From CAVOOW01 sp963697675 (GTDB lineage Bacteria; Actinomycetota; Actinomycetes; JACCUZ01), in contig CAVOOW010000005.1 of NCBI GenBank assembly GCA_963697675.1, forward strand, positions 434,001 through 498,000: 64,000 nucleotides of DNA, written 5' to 3'. The position numbers were made by a program, and so were the translations under genes. Shown in pieces: positions 28,197-36,278 of this stretch. Numbering within the stretch: the stretch's first letter is position 1; each line of letters begins with the position of its first letter. The notes under the pieces were generated by a model. That model saw only the letters and a program-made list of their open reading frames with translations, did no database searches and was not told the origin of the DNA.

Positions 28197-29683
28197 CCTT
28201 CGAACACCTCGCAGAAGAACCGGCTCATGCTCACGCCCGGCCGTGCGACGAGGCGCTCCGGACGCACCGAGAGACCCATGATGTCGCGCAGGTACTCCTC
28301 GACGACGTCGCAGCCGGCAGCCAGCGTCAGTGGCAGGCCACCGGAGAAGCGCGGGTTGATCTCGTGGACGGCCACGCCGCCGTCCTCCGCGACGAAGCCC
28401 TGCACGTTGGCCGGACCGATCAGCCCGACCGACTTGAGCGCGAGGCTGACGACGTTGGTGACCTCGACGTCCTCGAACGTCGTGCCCTTCACCGAGATGC
28501 CGCCGCGCGTCTCGGTGCGCCAGCGGGGCGCGACGGCCACGATGGCACCGGTGCGGTCGACGAGCGTGTCGCAGGTGAACTCGGCGCCGGCCAGCTGGGT
28601 CTGCACGATCGGGTCCGGCACCTGGCGCAGTGCACTCGCGAGCTGCGTGCGGGTCGTGCATGCCATGACGTCACGCGAGCCGCGACCGAAGCGCGGCTTG
28701 ACGATCCACGGACCCGCCACGCCCTCGGCACTGGCCAGCCCGGTCGCCGGCACGGGGAACGCGTCTCCATCGAGGTGGGTGAAGAACGCCCACTTGTCGA
28801 TGCACAGCTCGACGGCCGACAGCGGCGGCATCAGGGAGCGGAGCCCGGCCTCGAGCAGGTAGTCCTGGGCACCGCTGAGCGCCCGGTACTCCTCGGCCAC
28901 GGTGGCGATGAGAGCCTGTGCGTCGCAGATGGTCGCGACCCGCAGCAACGCCGCCAGATAGTGCGGATCGTCGGCGCGGGGCACGACATGGTGCTCCGAT
29001 GCGAGCCGCAGCCCGACGGCGCTGGGATCGGCATCGAGGGCGATGACGTGATGGCCGCGGGAGCGCAGCGCGCGGATGACGGCGACACCGGCCGGACCAC
29101 CGGCTCCGGTCACCAGCACCCGCACCGGATTCATCCGGTCGAGGTCCTCCGGTGGGAGGTGATCGGGCGACTCCTCGTCGCCGGGCAGGTCGGGCACCTG
29201 GTTCTGCCGCGTCCGGAACTCGTTGGCTCGCGCGGGGTCCAGGGAGGGTGGTGGCACGGCGCCGGCGACACCGGGGAGCAACGGCGCCGCCCCGCTCCCG
29301 CGACGGAGCTCGGGGTGCTTCTCGGCATACGCGCGGGCCCACAGCCGCAGCTCGACGATGCCGCCCGTGGATGCCGGCTCCCATTGCCGGGCCGCCACCG
29401 CTCGTACGACAGCGGCAAGGACCGTCGGGTCGGTCTCGGCGCGGACGGCGCGCAGCAGCGACGGCGCCGTCGAGGCCAGGCCCATCTCGGCGGCCTGCTG
29501 CACCGCGACGCCGCGGACCGTCGGGTCCTCGTCGCGAAGGCCGGCGGAGATGCCGCGGCGCACTCGAAGCAGGCGTACGAGGCGCCATCCCACGGCGACG
29601 CCGAGCGCCATCAGGCCCACGATCAGGGCGATGATCGCCGCTCCCGAGCTCTGATTTCCCACTCCGGCCGCAAAAAGAGTCAC
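28193..29683 (-). CDS. Membrane-anchored HEAT-like plus ATP-grasp protein
   Basis: 497 aa read as one open frame. N-terminus: one TM span (AAIIALIVGLMALGVAVGWR), then a helical repeat-like stretch (DPTVRGVAVQQAAEMGLAS ... ADPTVLAAVVRAVAAR; HEAT-like) and a linker. From residue ~184 a CarB/PylC-type ATP-grasp ligase follows, with VLVTGAGGPAGVAVIRAL, PWIVKPRFGRGSRDV and AVHEINPRFSGGLP (metal ligands E and N). An internal ATG at 29134 with GGAGG 12 nt upstream could start the ligase alone. Ligases of this type join carboxylates to amines. Within the operon it may add an amino-acid or peptide group to a glycan or to the sorting machinery (inference). Confidence 0.75.
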   Translation of the reverse strand: MTLFAAGVGNQSSGAAIIALIVGLMALGVAVGWRLVRLLRVRRGISAGLRDEDPTVRGVAVQQAAEMGLASTAPSLLRAVRAETDPTVLAAVVRAVAARQWEPASTGGIVELRLWARAYAEKHPELRRGSGAAPLLPGVAGAVPPPSLDPARANEFRTRQNQVPDLPGDEESPDHLPPEDLDRMNPVRVLVTGAGGPAGVAVIRALRSRGHHVIALDADPSAVGLRLASEHHVVPRADDPHYLAALLRVATICDAQALIATVAEEYRALSGAQDYLLEAGLRSLMPPLSAVELCIDKWAFFTHLDGDAFPVPATGLASAEGVAGPWIVKPRFGRGSRDVMACTTRTQLASALRQVPDPIVQTQLAGAEFTCDTLVDRTGAIVAVAPRWRTETRGGISVKGTTFEDVEVTNVVSLALKSVGLIGPANVQGFVAEDGGVAVHEINPRFSGGLPLTLAAGCDVVEEYLRDIMGLSVRPERLVARPGVSMSRFFCEVFEG

Positions 29684-29715
29684 GTTGCTCCATTCGGATG
29701 AATGGCCGCTCGCCT

Positions 29716-30253
29716 TTAGAGGACGTCGCTGACTCTCGCGGCGCGGGGGATCTGCGCGGTGGCCGTGGGGAGCAGCAGATAGAGCATCAGGAAGAACCCG
29801 GCCATCGTGTAGATCAGCGCGAAGAAGGTGCCGATCCAGTCGTGGAAGAGCACCAGGGCACCCCCGCCGAAGTCGATAGCCCATCCACAGCGAGCCGCTG
29901 ATCCGCAGCACGTTGCACACCAGCACGAGCGCCGCGGCCGCCCCCACCGCGACCACTCGGCGCCGCCAGCTGCCGTGCAGGATGAAGAAGCCGATGGTGG
30001 CCAGCGCCAGGATCGGGATCAACGACGAGCAGTAGGGCGTCAGCTGGGCCCGGAAGGCGATCTGCTCGGGTGGCAGCAGCTGGAAGAAGGTGTCGTTGAC
30101 CACCGATGCCCGGCTGCCGACCGGCCGCAGGGTGGCCATGACGAGCCAGGCCTCGAGCCGCCGCGCCGGGACGTTGAGCAGGTCGAAGCCGCCGATCGCG
30201 ACGATGAGCGCCATCGCGAGCGCGGAGAAGACCACGAACCGCCGCCGGTTCAT
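29716..30253 (-). CDS. xrt: Exosortase/archaeosortase-family transpeptidase, one frame break
   Basis: About 179 aa polytopic membrane protein. It contains the family triad: Cys75 in LTPYCSSLIPILAL, Arg117 in CNVLRISGSLW and His137 in VLFHDWIGTFF, each beside a membrane helix, as in exosortases and archaeosortases. Those are presumed transpeptidases that recognise C-terminal TM/basic sorting tails. One extra base near 29870 splits the gene between YRLRR and FGGGALV, then LIYTMAGFFLMLYLLL follows to the TAA at 29716. The ATG overlaps the glycosyltransferase stop (ATGA). Likely substrates are the two proteins at 32367-33475. Small size compared with proteobacterial EpsH-type exosortases. Subfamily not assigned. 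Confidence 0.78.
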
Positions 30254-31651
30254 CCCGTCACGCCCGCAATGGGCGCGAGGTCGTCCTCGGCCCCTTCCAA
30301 GGCGGACCACGACGAGCGGGCCGTCTTGACCCACGCATACTGCCTGCCGAGCAGGCCGTCGACCCACGCCTTGGTGCAGACCAGCATGAAGACGAAGAAG
30401 ATCGGCGTCATCCAGGCGATCGACCAGGCCGACCGGCGGGGCGCCCGCCCGACCATCAGGCCGACGGCGAGCTCGCAGAACGGGCCGGCGAACAGCAGAG
30501 CCGCCAGCGGCAGCAGCTCGAAGATGGTCAGCGTCGGGCCGATGCCCGCGATGCGCAGCCCCGTCATCAGCAGCGTCATCGTGCACAGGACCGGAACGTG
30601 GTAGACGAGCAGGAACATCATCGTCTCGATCTTCTCGAGCACGCTCAGGTGGCGGGTGCGCAACACGTAGCCGCGGTAGTCGCGCCACACCTGCTGGTGC
30701 CCGCGGGCCCAGCGGTAGCGCTGAGACATGAACCGGCGCAGCGTCGTCGCGCCCTCCTCGGTGTCCACCGCCGTGATGTCATAGCGAACCCGGTCGCCCA
30801 GCATGACCACGCGCATCGTCAGGTCGGTGTCCTCGGTGACGCTCTCGGTGTTCCAGCCGCCGAGGCGACGCAGGGTGGACGCGCGCACGGCGCAGTTGGC
30901 GCCGCCGTACGCAGGCAGCTCGAACAGCGCCTGCCGGCCGTACTCGTTGACGAGATAGCCGGAGAAGTAGTCGATCGCGATCGAGCGGGCCAGCTTTGAC
31001 TCCACCGAGTTGCGCACGATGCACCGGCCCTGCACCGCCGAGACCTTCGGGTCCTGGAAATGCCGCACCAGCCGCTCGATGACGTTGCGGCGCGGGATGT
31101 GGTCGGCGTCGAAGATGACGAGGATCTCGCCGCGGGCGATGTCAGCGGCGAAGTTGAGCGCTCCCGGCTTGCCGCCGTGGGAGCCGGCCGGGCGGTGCAG
31201 CACCTGCATGTGCCGGTCGCCGGCGGTGAGGGCCGTCGAGCAGCTCACCCGTCCCGTCGGTCGAGCCGTCGTTGACGAGGATGATCTCCAGGCGTGAGCG
31301 CGGATAGTGCAGGGCCTTGAGTCCGCGTACGAGGGAGTCGGCGACGAGGGCCTCGTTGTGGCAGGCAACCACGATGCTGACGTTCGGGCGATATTCCAGG
31401 TCGACCTCGGCCTCGCTGTAGAGGTCCTGGGGCGCCCAGCGAACGGCCGCTGTTGCGAAGGCGACGTGGCGCAGGAAGAACGCGAGGAAGGCGAGGTTGA
31501 CGAGCACGGACGCCGTGACGATCGCCGCGCTGACGCCGAACAGCCAGATCAGGGTCGCGCCAAAGGCGACGAAATAGAGGAAGGTCCAGGGCGCAGCGGT
31601 ATTGCCCGCTGGGTTGGTCAGCGGGCCGTCGGCGGGAGCGAGCTGACTCAC
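30250..31651 (-). CDS. Processive GT2 glycosyltransferase, poly-GlcNAc/cellulose-synthase-like, one frame break
   Basis: About 467 aa. Two N-terminal TM spans, then a cytoplasmic GT-A domain with VSIVVACHNEALVADSLVRG, NDGSTDGT, DADHIPRRN (DxD), TEDTDLTMRV and QRYRWARG (QxxRW). It then has four C-terminal TM helices and a basic tail. The combination marks processive membrane synthases such as PgaC/IcaA. One extra C near 31240 splits it between GELLDG and LTAGDRHMQVL. GTG at 31651 overlaps the PIG-L stop, and its own stop overlaps the exosortase start. It probably polymerises an exported hexosamine polymer partly deacetylated by the PIG-L enzyme. Confidence 0.87.
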
Positions 31652-32370
31652 CAGCTCGCACCAGCCAGGCGCTGGTCGGCCAGCCCGTCCACCTCGGCAG
31701 CGAGCTCCCACGTCGAGTGCTCGGCAGCGATGTCCACGACCGCGGGTTTGGCGACCGTGCCGGCACCGATGTCCCACACGAAACGCGGGGTCTCGAACGC
31801 CTCGGCGTAGCTGATCTTTGCGCGGCTGCCCCAGTAACGGGCACCCGCCTCGACCGCCTCGAGGTCGACCATCGGGCACTGCATCACCTGTGACCAGTGG
31901 GCCCGCAGCGAGGCGAGCTTGTCGCCGAGTGTCCGCTCGACGTCGACGAAGACAGTCGGGTCGAACGAGGTGGTGGAAGGCGACTGGTAGTACAGGACGC
32001 GGGCGGTGCGGCGGCCGGAGGCCAGCGCCGCGAGCGAGGTCGCGACGTGGTCCTGGTGGGTGTCGTTCGGTGCGTGCGCGTAGATCACGTCGGCGCCGGT
32101 CTCGGCGACGATCCGGTCGACCACCGAGACCGCGTCACGACCGGAGGGGACGTTGCCGTCCTCGAACGTGCCCCAGATGAGCCGGGCACCGATGACCGCC
32201 GCGGCGGCCTCCTGCTCGCGGACCCGCGACGTCAGGCCCTGGGGACCCATCTCCCCGGGGGTCATGACGAGCATCGTGACCTCGTCGCCCGCTTCGACGT
32301 GGCGCAGCAGCGCCCCGGCGCAGCCGAGCTCGATGTCGTCCGGGTGGGCGCCAATGGCGAGGACCTTCAT
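31648..32370 (-). CDS. PIG-L/LmbE family zinc deacetylase
   Basis: 240 aa. Zinc-binding AIGAHPDDIELGCAGALLRH (HPDD motif) begins at residue 6. The third ligand region is YAHAPNDTHQDHVATSLAAL, and the central WGTFEDGNVPSGRD is also family-typical. PIG-L enzymes N-deacetylate GlcNAc-containing glycans or glycolipids (MshB, BshB, GlcNAc-PI). With WecB and the GT2 synthase nearby, the substrate is probably an intermediate or product of the same glycan. ATG 32370 overlaps the stop of the 174-aa secreted protein (ATGA). Confidence 0.86.
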   Translation of the reverse strand: MKVLAIGAHPDDIELGCAGALLRHVEAGDEVTMLVMTPGEMGPQGLTSRVREQEAAAAVIGARLIWGTFEDGNVPSGRDAVSVVDRIVAETGADVIYAHAPNDTHQDHVATSLAALASGRRTARVLYYQSPSTTSFDPTVFVDVERTLGDKLASLRAHWSQVMQCPMVDLEAVEAGARYWGSRAKISYAEAFETPRFVWDIGAGTVAKPAVVDIAAEHSTWELAAEVDGLADQRLAGASW

Positions 32371-32891
32371 GCGGGCACTCCTGGGCGTCGGTTCCTGAGG
32401 ATGAGGACGGCGAGGCCGGTCCCGGCGAGCAGCAGGAGGGCGAGCGCGAGCGCGCGCATGTCGCCTACCTGCGGAACTGGCTTGGTCGAGCAGGGCGCCG
32501 TGCTGGCGGTGACCTCTGCGTCGTTGTTGCCGAGGTGCCACGTCGCCCGCGTCCCCGTGAAGGTTGTGGTGAACACGTTTCTTATCCGGCCGGGACCGAA
32601 CAGTGTCGGTTGGCCCTGGTCATCGGCCCCGGGCCACATGTTGTTCTTGTTGCTCGGCGGGATGTGCGCACTGTCGGTCGTCGGGTTGTTCCAGCCCCAC
32701 AGGGCGGTTGTCGTGCCGTCCTCGTTGTCCCAGACGCACTCTGCAACCGGCTGGAGCTGCTTGCATGCGTCGCTGGACATCGGTGTGCACTCATAGGTGG
32801 CCGCCTGCGCGGGCCCAGCAAGGAGGACGGCGAACGGCAGCGCGAAGCAGGCCACAAGAAGGGCCCGGATCAGCGAGCGGGCCGTGGTCAT
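32367..32891 (-). CDS. Secreted protein with C-terminal exosortase-type anchor (paralogue 2)
   Basis: 174 aa. Signal peptide residues 1-30 (ALLVACFALPFAVLLAGPAQA). The mature part includes ECVWDNEDGTTTALWGW, a G-Q-P element and CSTKP; the same elements recur in the next gene. C-terminus: short hydrophobic helix (ALALALLLLAGTGLAVLIL) and tail RNRRPGVPA, the architecture of exosortase or sortase targets without an LPXTG motif. ATG 32891 overlaps the stop of the upstream paralogue, and its stop overlaps PIG-L. No family recognised. Confidence 0.72.
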   Translation of the reverse strand: MTTARSLIRALLVACFALPFAVLLAGPAQAATYECTPMSSDACKQLQPVAECVWDNEDGTTTALWGWNNPTTDSAHIPPSNKNNMWPGADDQGQPTLFGPGRIRNVFTTTFTGTRATWHLGNNDAEVTASTAPCSTKPVPQVGDMRALALALLLLAGTGLAVLILRNRRPGVPA

Positions 32892-33475
32892 GCGATCCCG
32901 CTGGTACGCCGCCGTGAAGTCCGGCCGTTCAGGAAGTATCCGCCGATGGTCGTCGTCAGCGCGCCGAAGGCGAGGAAGGCGATGCCGTTGCTGCCCATCG
33001 CCATCTGCGGTTTCGTTGAGCACTGGTTCACGGCGTCGACCGCGACAGAGTTGCCGGACAGCTGCCAGTTGATCCCCGCGTTGATCTCGGTATAGCTGAC
33101 CGTGAAGGACCAGACGTTGTTCCAGGTGCCGTTGGCGAACGTCTCCGGCTGTCCGCGGTCAGGCGCACCCTGGGTGACCCGGTTGTCGGCGCCGACGTAG
33201 ACGTTGACGTTGCCCGCATTGCTGCTGGTCACGCCGATGCTCACGGTCACGGTGTTGTCGCCGTTGTCCCAGTAGCAGTTGAGGAAGGGCTTCAGCGACC
33301 CGGTGGGAGCAGCGGCCTGCGCGCCGGAGGCTGCGAGGAAGCTGAACAGCGTCACGGCCAGGAGCGCGAGAGTGCCGCGCGCCGCCCATTTGCCAAATGA
33401 TCCCCGTGCCGACACGAACGCTCCCACCGTGGAGTCAGCACGATCCGGTCGGATCTGCCTGACAGGGATAGTCAT
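32888..33475 (-). CDS. Secreted protein with C-terminal exosortase-type anchor (paralogue 1)
   Basis: 195 aa; first gene of the exosortase operon. Long N-region, then signal helix TLALLAVTLFSFLAASGAQA (to about residue 54). The mature domain has NCYWDNGDNTVTVSIGV, DRGQPETF, NVWSFTV, INWQLSGN and CSTKP, aligning piece by piece with the next gene product. C-terminus GIAFLAFGALTTTIGGYFLN with a basic RTSRRR tail is the predicted sorting/anchor signal. A -10/-35 pair is seen 48-76 bp upstream. Start ATG 33475. Confidence 0.72.
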   Translation of the reverse strand: MTIPVRQIRPDRADSTVGAFVSARGSFGKWAARGTLALLAVTLFSFLAASGAQAAAPTGSLKPFLNCYWDNGDNTVTVSIGVTSSNAGNVNVYVGADNRVTQGAPDRGQPETFANGTWNNVWSFTVSYTEINAGINWQLSGNSVAVDAVNQCSTKPQMAMGSNGIAFLAFGALTTTIGGYFLNGRTSRRRTSGIA

Positions 33476-33522
33476 CGGCTGGTAAAGGGCAGGCCTGCAT
33501 GGTTCCGCCGGTCCCGATCGGA

Positions 33523-33551
33523 ACGCTAACGGCCGAGCCCAAACGGGTGAA
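33523..33551 (-). promoter_or_regulatory. Candidate promoter of the exosortase operon
   Basis: On the minus strand TTCACC (33551-33546) and TAGCGT (33528-33523) are 17 bp apart, leaving about 40 nt to the ATG at 33475. It lies in the 160-bp gap after the SipW-LamG stop, where two small stems (GGCCGAG/CTCGGCC and GACCGC/GCGGTC) could terminate incoming transcripts. Confidence 0.4.
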
Positions 33552-33635
33552 TGCCTCGGCCCCGACCGCAGATCATGCTCGCGGTCGAGGGTTCGGTCTC
33601 CCCCCGTTAGGCCGAATGAGTGATCTACGTCGGCG

Positions 33636-35246
33636 TCACCTGGCCGCGTACAGGAAGGAGATCTCGGCGGCGGTCAGCTCGGTCGTGTGGATGCTGACCT
33701 CGTCGATGGAGCCGTTGGTGAACGGCCGGTTCGCCGTGACGGCCGAGTTGGTGCCTGGAGAGTTGGCGCCTACCCAGGAACCGCCCCAGCCGGCCAGGTT
33801 GCCGCAACCGACGCGCCACCAGCCGGTCGATGCCTCGCCCACCGTGTTGGTGCCGCTGGCCACGGCCACGCCGTCGACGTAGAGCTTCATGCCAGCCGGC
33901 CCAAGGGTCCCTGCAAGCATGTGCCAAGCGCCGTTCGTGACCACGGCCGGAGATTTGATCGTGACGTAGCCGTTGTTGTAGACCCCGAACCAGGCGTTCC
34001 CGGTGCCGTCGACATACAGCATCCGGTCGTATGTGCCGGTCGAGGGCACTGCGACGCCGGTCTGCGGCTTCTCGAAGCCGACGACCTTCCCGTTCGTGCC
34101 GCTGGCTCCCTTGATCCAAGCGATCACCGTGATGTTCGCCTGGCCGGCGATCGAGGCCACGGTGGTGGCGCTGTTGATGCAGGCATCGAGCTTGATCGTG
34201 ACGCCGCCATTCGGGGTGTCAGTCACCAGACCACCGAGGACGTTCTGGGTGAAGCTCTGGGCGAAGGTGGAGGCGGTAGCAAGGTTGTAGGTCCCTGGGC
34301 GGTTGTGGCCCGAGCTGTCCGCCGCTGGCGCATTTGAGGTCTCGTCGAGCTTCCAGTACAGGTAGGGGGAGAGTGCGTTGACCTCGTTGGTGTAGTTCCA
34401 GTTGGGCACGGTCCAGCTGTTTGCGGTGTTCTTGGTGACCGCGGCGAATGCGGCACGGGCGGTCGGCAGCGCGAGCATCAGCCCGACGACGAGCAGGACA
34501 GTCGATCGCAGGGCCATCCGACGGGTGGCGCGCTTGAGTGCGCGGCGGTCCATGCCGAGCAGCCGCGCTTCCTTCGGAGACTGTTGCGGCGCTTCCTGCG
34601 GAGACTGCCGCTGGCGCGGCACAACCGGGCCTGCATCGGTCGCCAGTTCGGTCTCGAGGGGGTCGTCATCGTCCGCGTCGTTCTCGGGATCCTCGTCGTA
34701 CTCGTAGGGCTCGCGGTCCTTGGCGACGATGAGCGCGGACAGATAGAGGCTGAGCCCGAACAGGAACAGGTAGAGCCACTGTCCGGTTTTCGCCCAGACG
34801 AGCGGCAGCCCGGCATAGCGGACCATTAGCCGACCGATCCCCCGCACCTTGTCGACACGGACGGTCACGGAGTCGGCGCTCTGGTTCGCGTCGCCCTTGG
34901 TGACCAGTTGCCCGTCCTCGGCGATGCGGATCACGCGGTGGGTCTTGACGCGGCTCGGGTGCTCCGGGTCCTGGAACACGGTCACGTGACCGAGCAGGAC
35001 CTTCGGGTCATGGTTGGGCGAGGCGATGACGATGTCGCCCACCTTGATGCGGGGCTGCATCGATCCGGACTGGATCACGTACGGGCGCCAGCCGAAGAGC
35101 ATCGGGATGATGGTGACGGCAATGCAGCCGGCGACGAACCACAGCCAGATCCGGCCCAGTGTTCCGCCGAAAAGCAGTTTCTTGCTGTAGGGCGGAGGGG
35201 TCAGCTGATCGGGCTCTTGCTCAACATGCTCAAGCGTCACCGTCAC
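33636..35246 (-). CDS. SipW-type signal peptidase I fused to a LamG-like domain
   Basis: 536 aa. Residues 33-53 are a TM span. The peptidase S26B core has IQSGSMQPRIKVGDIVI (nucleophile Ser62), VKTHRVIRIAEDG (His103 instead of the Lys of LepB) and VTKGDANQSAD (Asp119), then a second TM (LYLFLFGLSLYLSALIV). An acidic linker (to ~205) leads to an RRMALRSTVLLVVGLMLALP segment and ARAAFAAVTKNTANSW, which itself looks like a SipW-type signal peptide. Residues ~285-536 are a LamG/jelly-roll-like domain (YLYWKLDETS, VIAWIKG, WHMLAGT, KLYVDGV). The GTG at 35246 was chosen because AGGAGG lies 8 nt before it. It may process the TasA-like neighbour and possibly itself. Confidence 0.8.
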   Translation of the reverse strand: MTVTLEHVEQEPDQLTPPPYSKKLLFGGTLGRIWLWFVAGCIAVTIIPMLFGWRPYVIQSGSMQPRIKVGDIVIASPNHDPKVLLGHVTVFQDPEHPSRVKTHRVIRIAEDGQLVTKGDANQSADSVTVRVDKVRGIGRLMVRYAGLPLVWAKTGQWLYLFLFGLSLYLSALIVAKDREPYEYDEDPENDADDDDPLETELATDAGPVVPRQRQSPQEAPQQSPKEARLLGMDRRALKRATRRMALRSTVLLVVGLMLALPTARAAFAAVTKNTANSWTVPNWNYTNEVNALSPYLYWKLDETSNAPAADSSGHNRPGTYNLATASTFAQSFTQNVLGGLVTDTPNGGVTIKLDACINSATTVASIAGQANITVIAWIKGASGTNGKVVGFEKPQTGVAVPSTGTYDRMLYVDGTGNAWFGVYNNGYVTIKSPAVVTNGAWHMLAGTLGPAGMKLYVDGVAVASGTNTVGEASTGWWRVGCGNLAGWGGSWVGANSPGTNSAVTANRPFTNGSIDEVSIHTTELTAAEISFLYAAR

Positions 35247-35278
35247 TGTGGCCACCTCCTTCGTCTACCTGCGATGAG

Positions 35279-35317
35279 CCGCCGGCTCCGAGTCCTTGAA
35301 GGACCCGGAGCCGGCGG
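35279..35317. terminator. 19-bp stem hairpin between TasA-like gene and SipW-LamG gene
   Basis: Arms 35279-35297 and 35299-35317 (CCGCCGGCTCCGAGTCCTT and near-complement, one mismatch) with a minimal loop, about 30 nt after the stop of the TasA-like gene. No T-run, so it probably acts as a partial terminator or 3' stabiliser that keeps the secreted protein in excess over its peptidase. Confidence 0.7.
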
Positions 35318-35346
35318 AATTCATTCGGCGCCGAGGCGCTCTGGCC

Positions 35347-35994
35347 TTACTGGATCTCCCAGTTGAGGTCCGCCGTGGCGTCCGAGCTCTGCAGCGCGTT
35401 GTCGCCGGCGCTCGAGCCCGTTGAGGTAAAGGTGTAGGTGATCTTGTACGTGACCCACCGCGCTCCAGCGGGGACCACGAACGAACCGAGTCCCGCGGCG
35501 TAGGTGCTGGGCAGCGAGCTCAGCGTCGCGCCCGCAGCCGTGATGGTGCTGATGCCCACAGCCGGGAAGTTGGCGCAGTTCACGCCCACCGCAGGAGAGG
35601 GGACGGCGGCCAGGACGGCGGTTGCCTGGATGGTCGTAGTCAGCTGAGCTGACAGAGCCGCCGGGTTGGTCGTGCCGGTGATTGCACCGCGGTAGAACTT
35701 CAGTGTTCCGCCAGTGGTCCCACCAGCGGCGACCGTGATGCACTTGGAGTTCGTGCTGCCGGGCTTGAGCGCCGTCTCGGTGAACACGGCGCTCGTGCTT
35801 CCGGCGTAGGTCCCGGTGCCTGCGTCGTTCTGCAGGGTCAGGGCGCCGGTCGCCCAGGAGTCGCCCGTGTTGTTGGTCGTTGCTGAGAAGGCGGCGTAGC
35901 TGCCCTGCCACACGAGCAGACCCACAGCGAGCAGGCCGGCGACGGGGGCAACGGCGCGCAGTACGCGGCGGCGGCGCTGGTCGGTACGAGACAT
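35347..35994 (-). CDS. SipW-dependent TasA/camelysin-like secreted protein
   Basis: 215 aa. N-terminus: basic RTDQRRRRVLRAVAPVAG, hydrophobic core, then the hallmark GSYAAFSATTNNTGDSW of SipW-processed proteins (A-x-A followed by F-S/T-x-T). The mature part is rich in Ser, Thr, Gly and Ala with predicted beta strands (ITVAAGGTTGGTLKFYRG ... VTYKITYTFTSTGS), ending ATADLNWEIQ. TasA and camelysins form matrix fibres or surface proteases in Bacillus; an actinobacterial counterpart of unknown role is inferred. GAGGA 8 nt before ATG 35994. No membrane anchor at the C-terminus. The cognate peptidase is the next gene. Confidence 0.75.
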   Translation of the reverse strand: MSRTDQRRRRVLRAVAPVAGLLAVGLLVWQGSYAAFSATTNNTGDSWATGALTLQNDAGTGTYAGSTSAVFTETALKPGSTNSKCITVAAGGTTGGTLKFYRGAITGTTNPAALSAQLTTTIQATAVLAAVPSPAVGVNCANFPAVGISTITAAGATLSSLPSTYAAGLGSFVVPAGARWVTYKITYTFTSTGSSAGDNALQSSDATADLNWEIQ

Positions 35995-36214
35995 CAGGAG
36001 TCCTCAGGGTCTTGGGAAATTGGGCGGTGCAGAAGTGCGATGCCCAACGTTTCGGCGGCCCTGAAGGAACCCTTGACCGCGCAACGACCGTTCAGACCGT
36101 TCGATGATCAACTACTGGCCGACCAGCGGGAAAGCGATCGGTCGATCGGCACGGGCGCCCCGCCGAAAGGTGCATGTCAAGCCGGGACATGTCCGACTAG
36201 CACCACAAATACCA

Positions 36215-36249
36215 ACGGCCACAGACCTAAAAGTCAGGTCTGTGGCCGT
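36215..36249. terminator. Rho-gene terminator hairpin
   Basis: Perfect 14-bp stem (ACGGCCACAGACCT, 36215-36228, with 36236-36249) and a 7-nt loop, starting 30 nt after the rho stop on the minus strand and followed by TTGGTATTTG. It insulates rho from the surface locus downstream. Confidence 0.82.
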
Positions 36250-36278
36250 ATGGGTGGTTCTGGCGTTACTACGGGGAA

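Noticed and set aside
28193..30688. One 831-codon protein joining exosortase and ATP-grasp domains
   Set aside because: The exosortase frame breaks near 29870 and its true C-terminus and stop are in another frame (29716), so the apparent join is an artefact of the extra base.
36120..36180. Promoter with a perfect TTGACA (36180-36175) for the TasA-like gene
   Set aside because: No acceptable -10 hexamer occurs at 16-18 bp, so it is not listed as a promoter.
35995..36214. c-di-GMP or c-di-AMP riboswitch upstream of the TasA-like gene
   Set aside because: I looked for the conserved cores and see none; only ordinary GC-rich sequence and the rho terminator.
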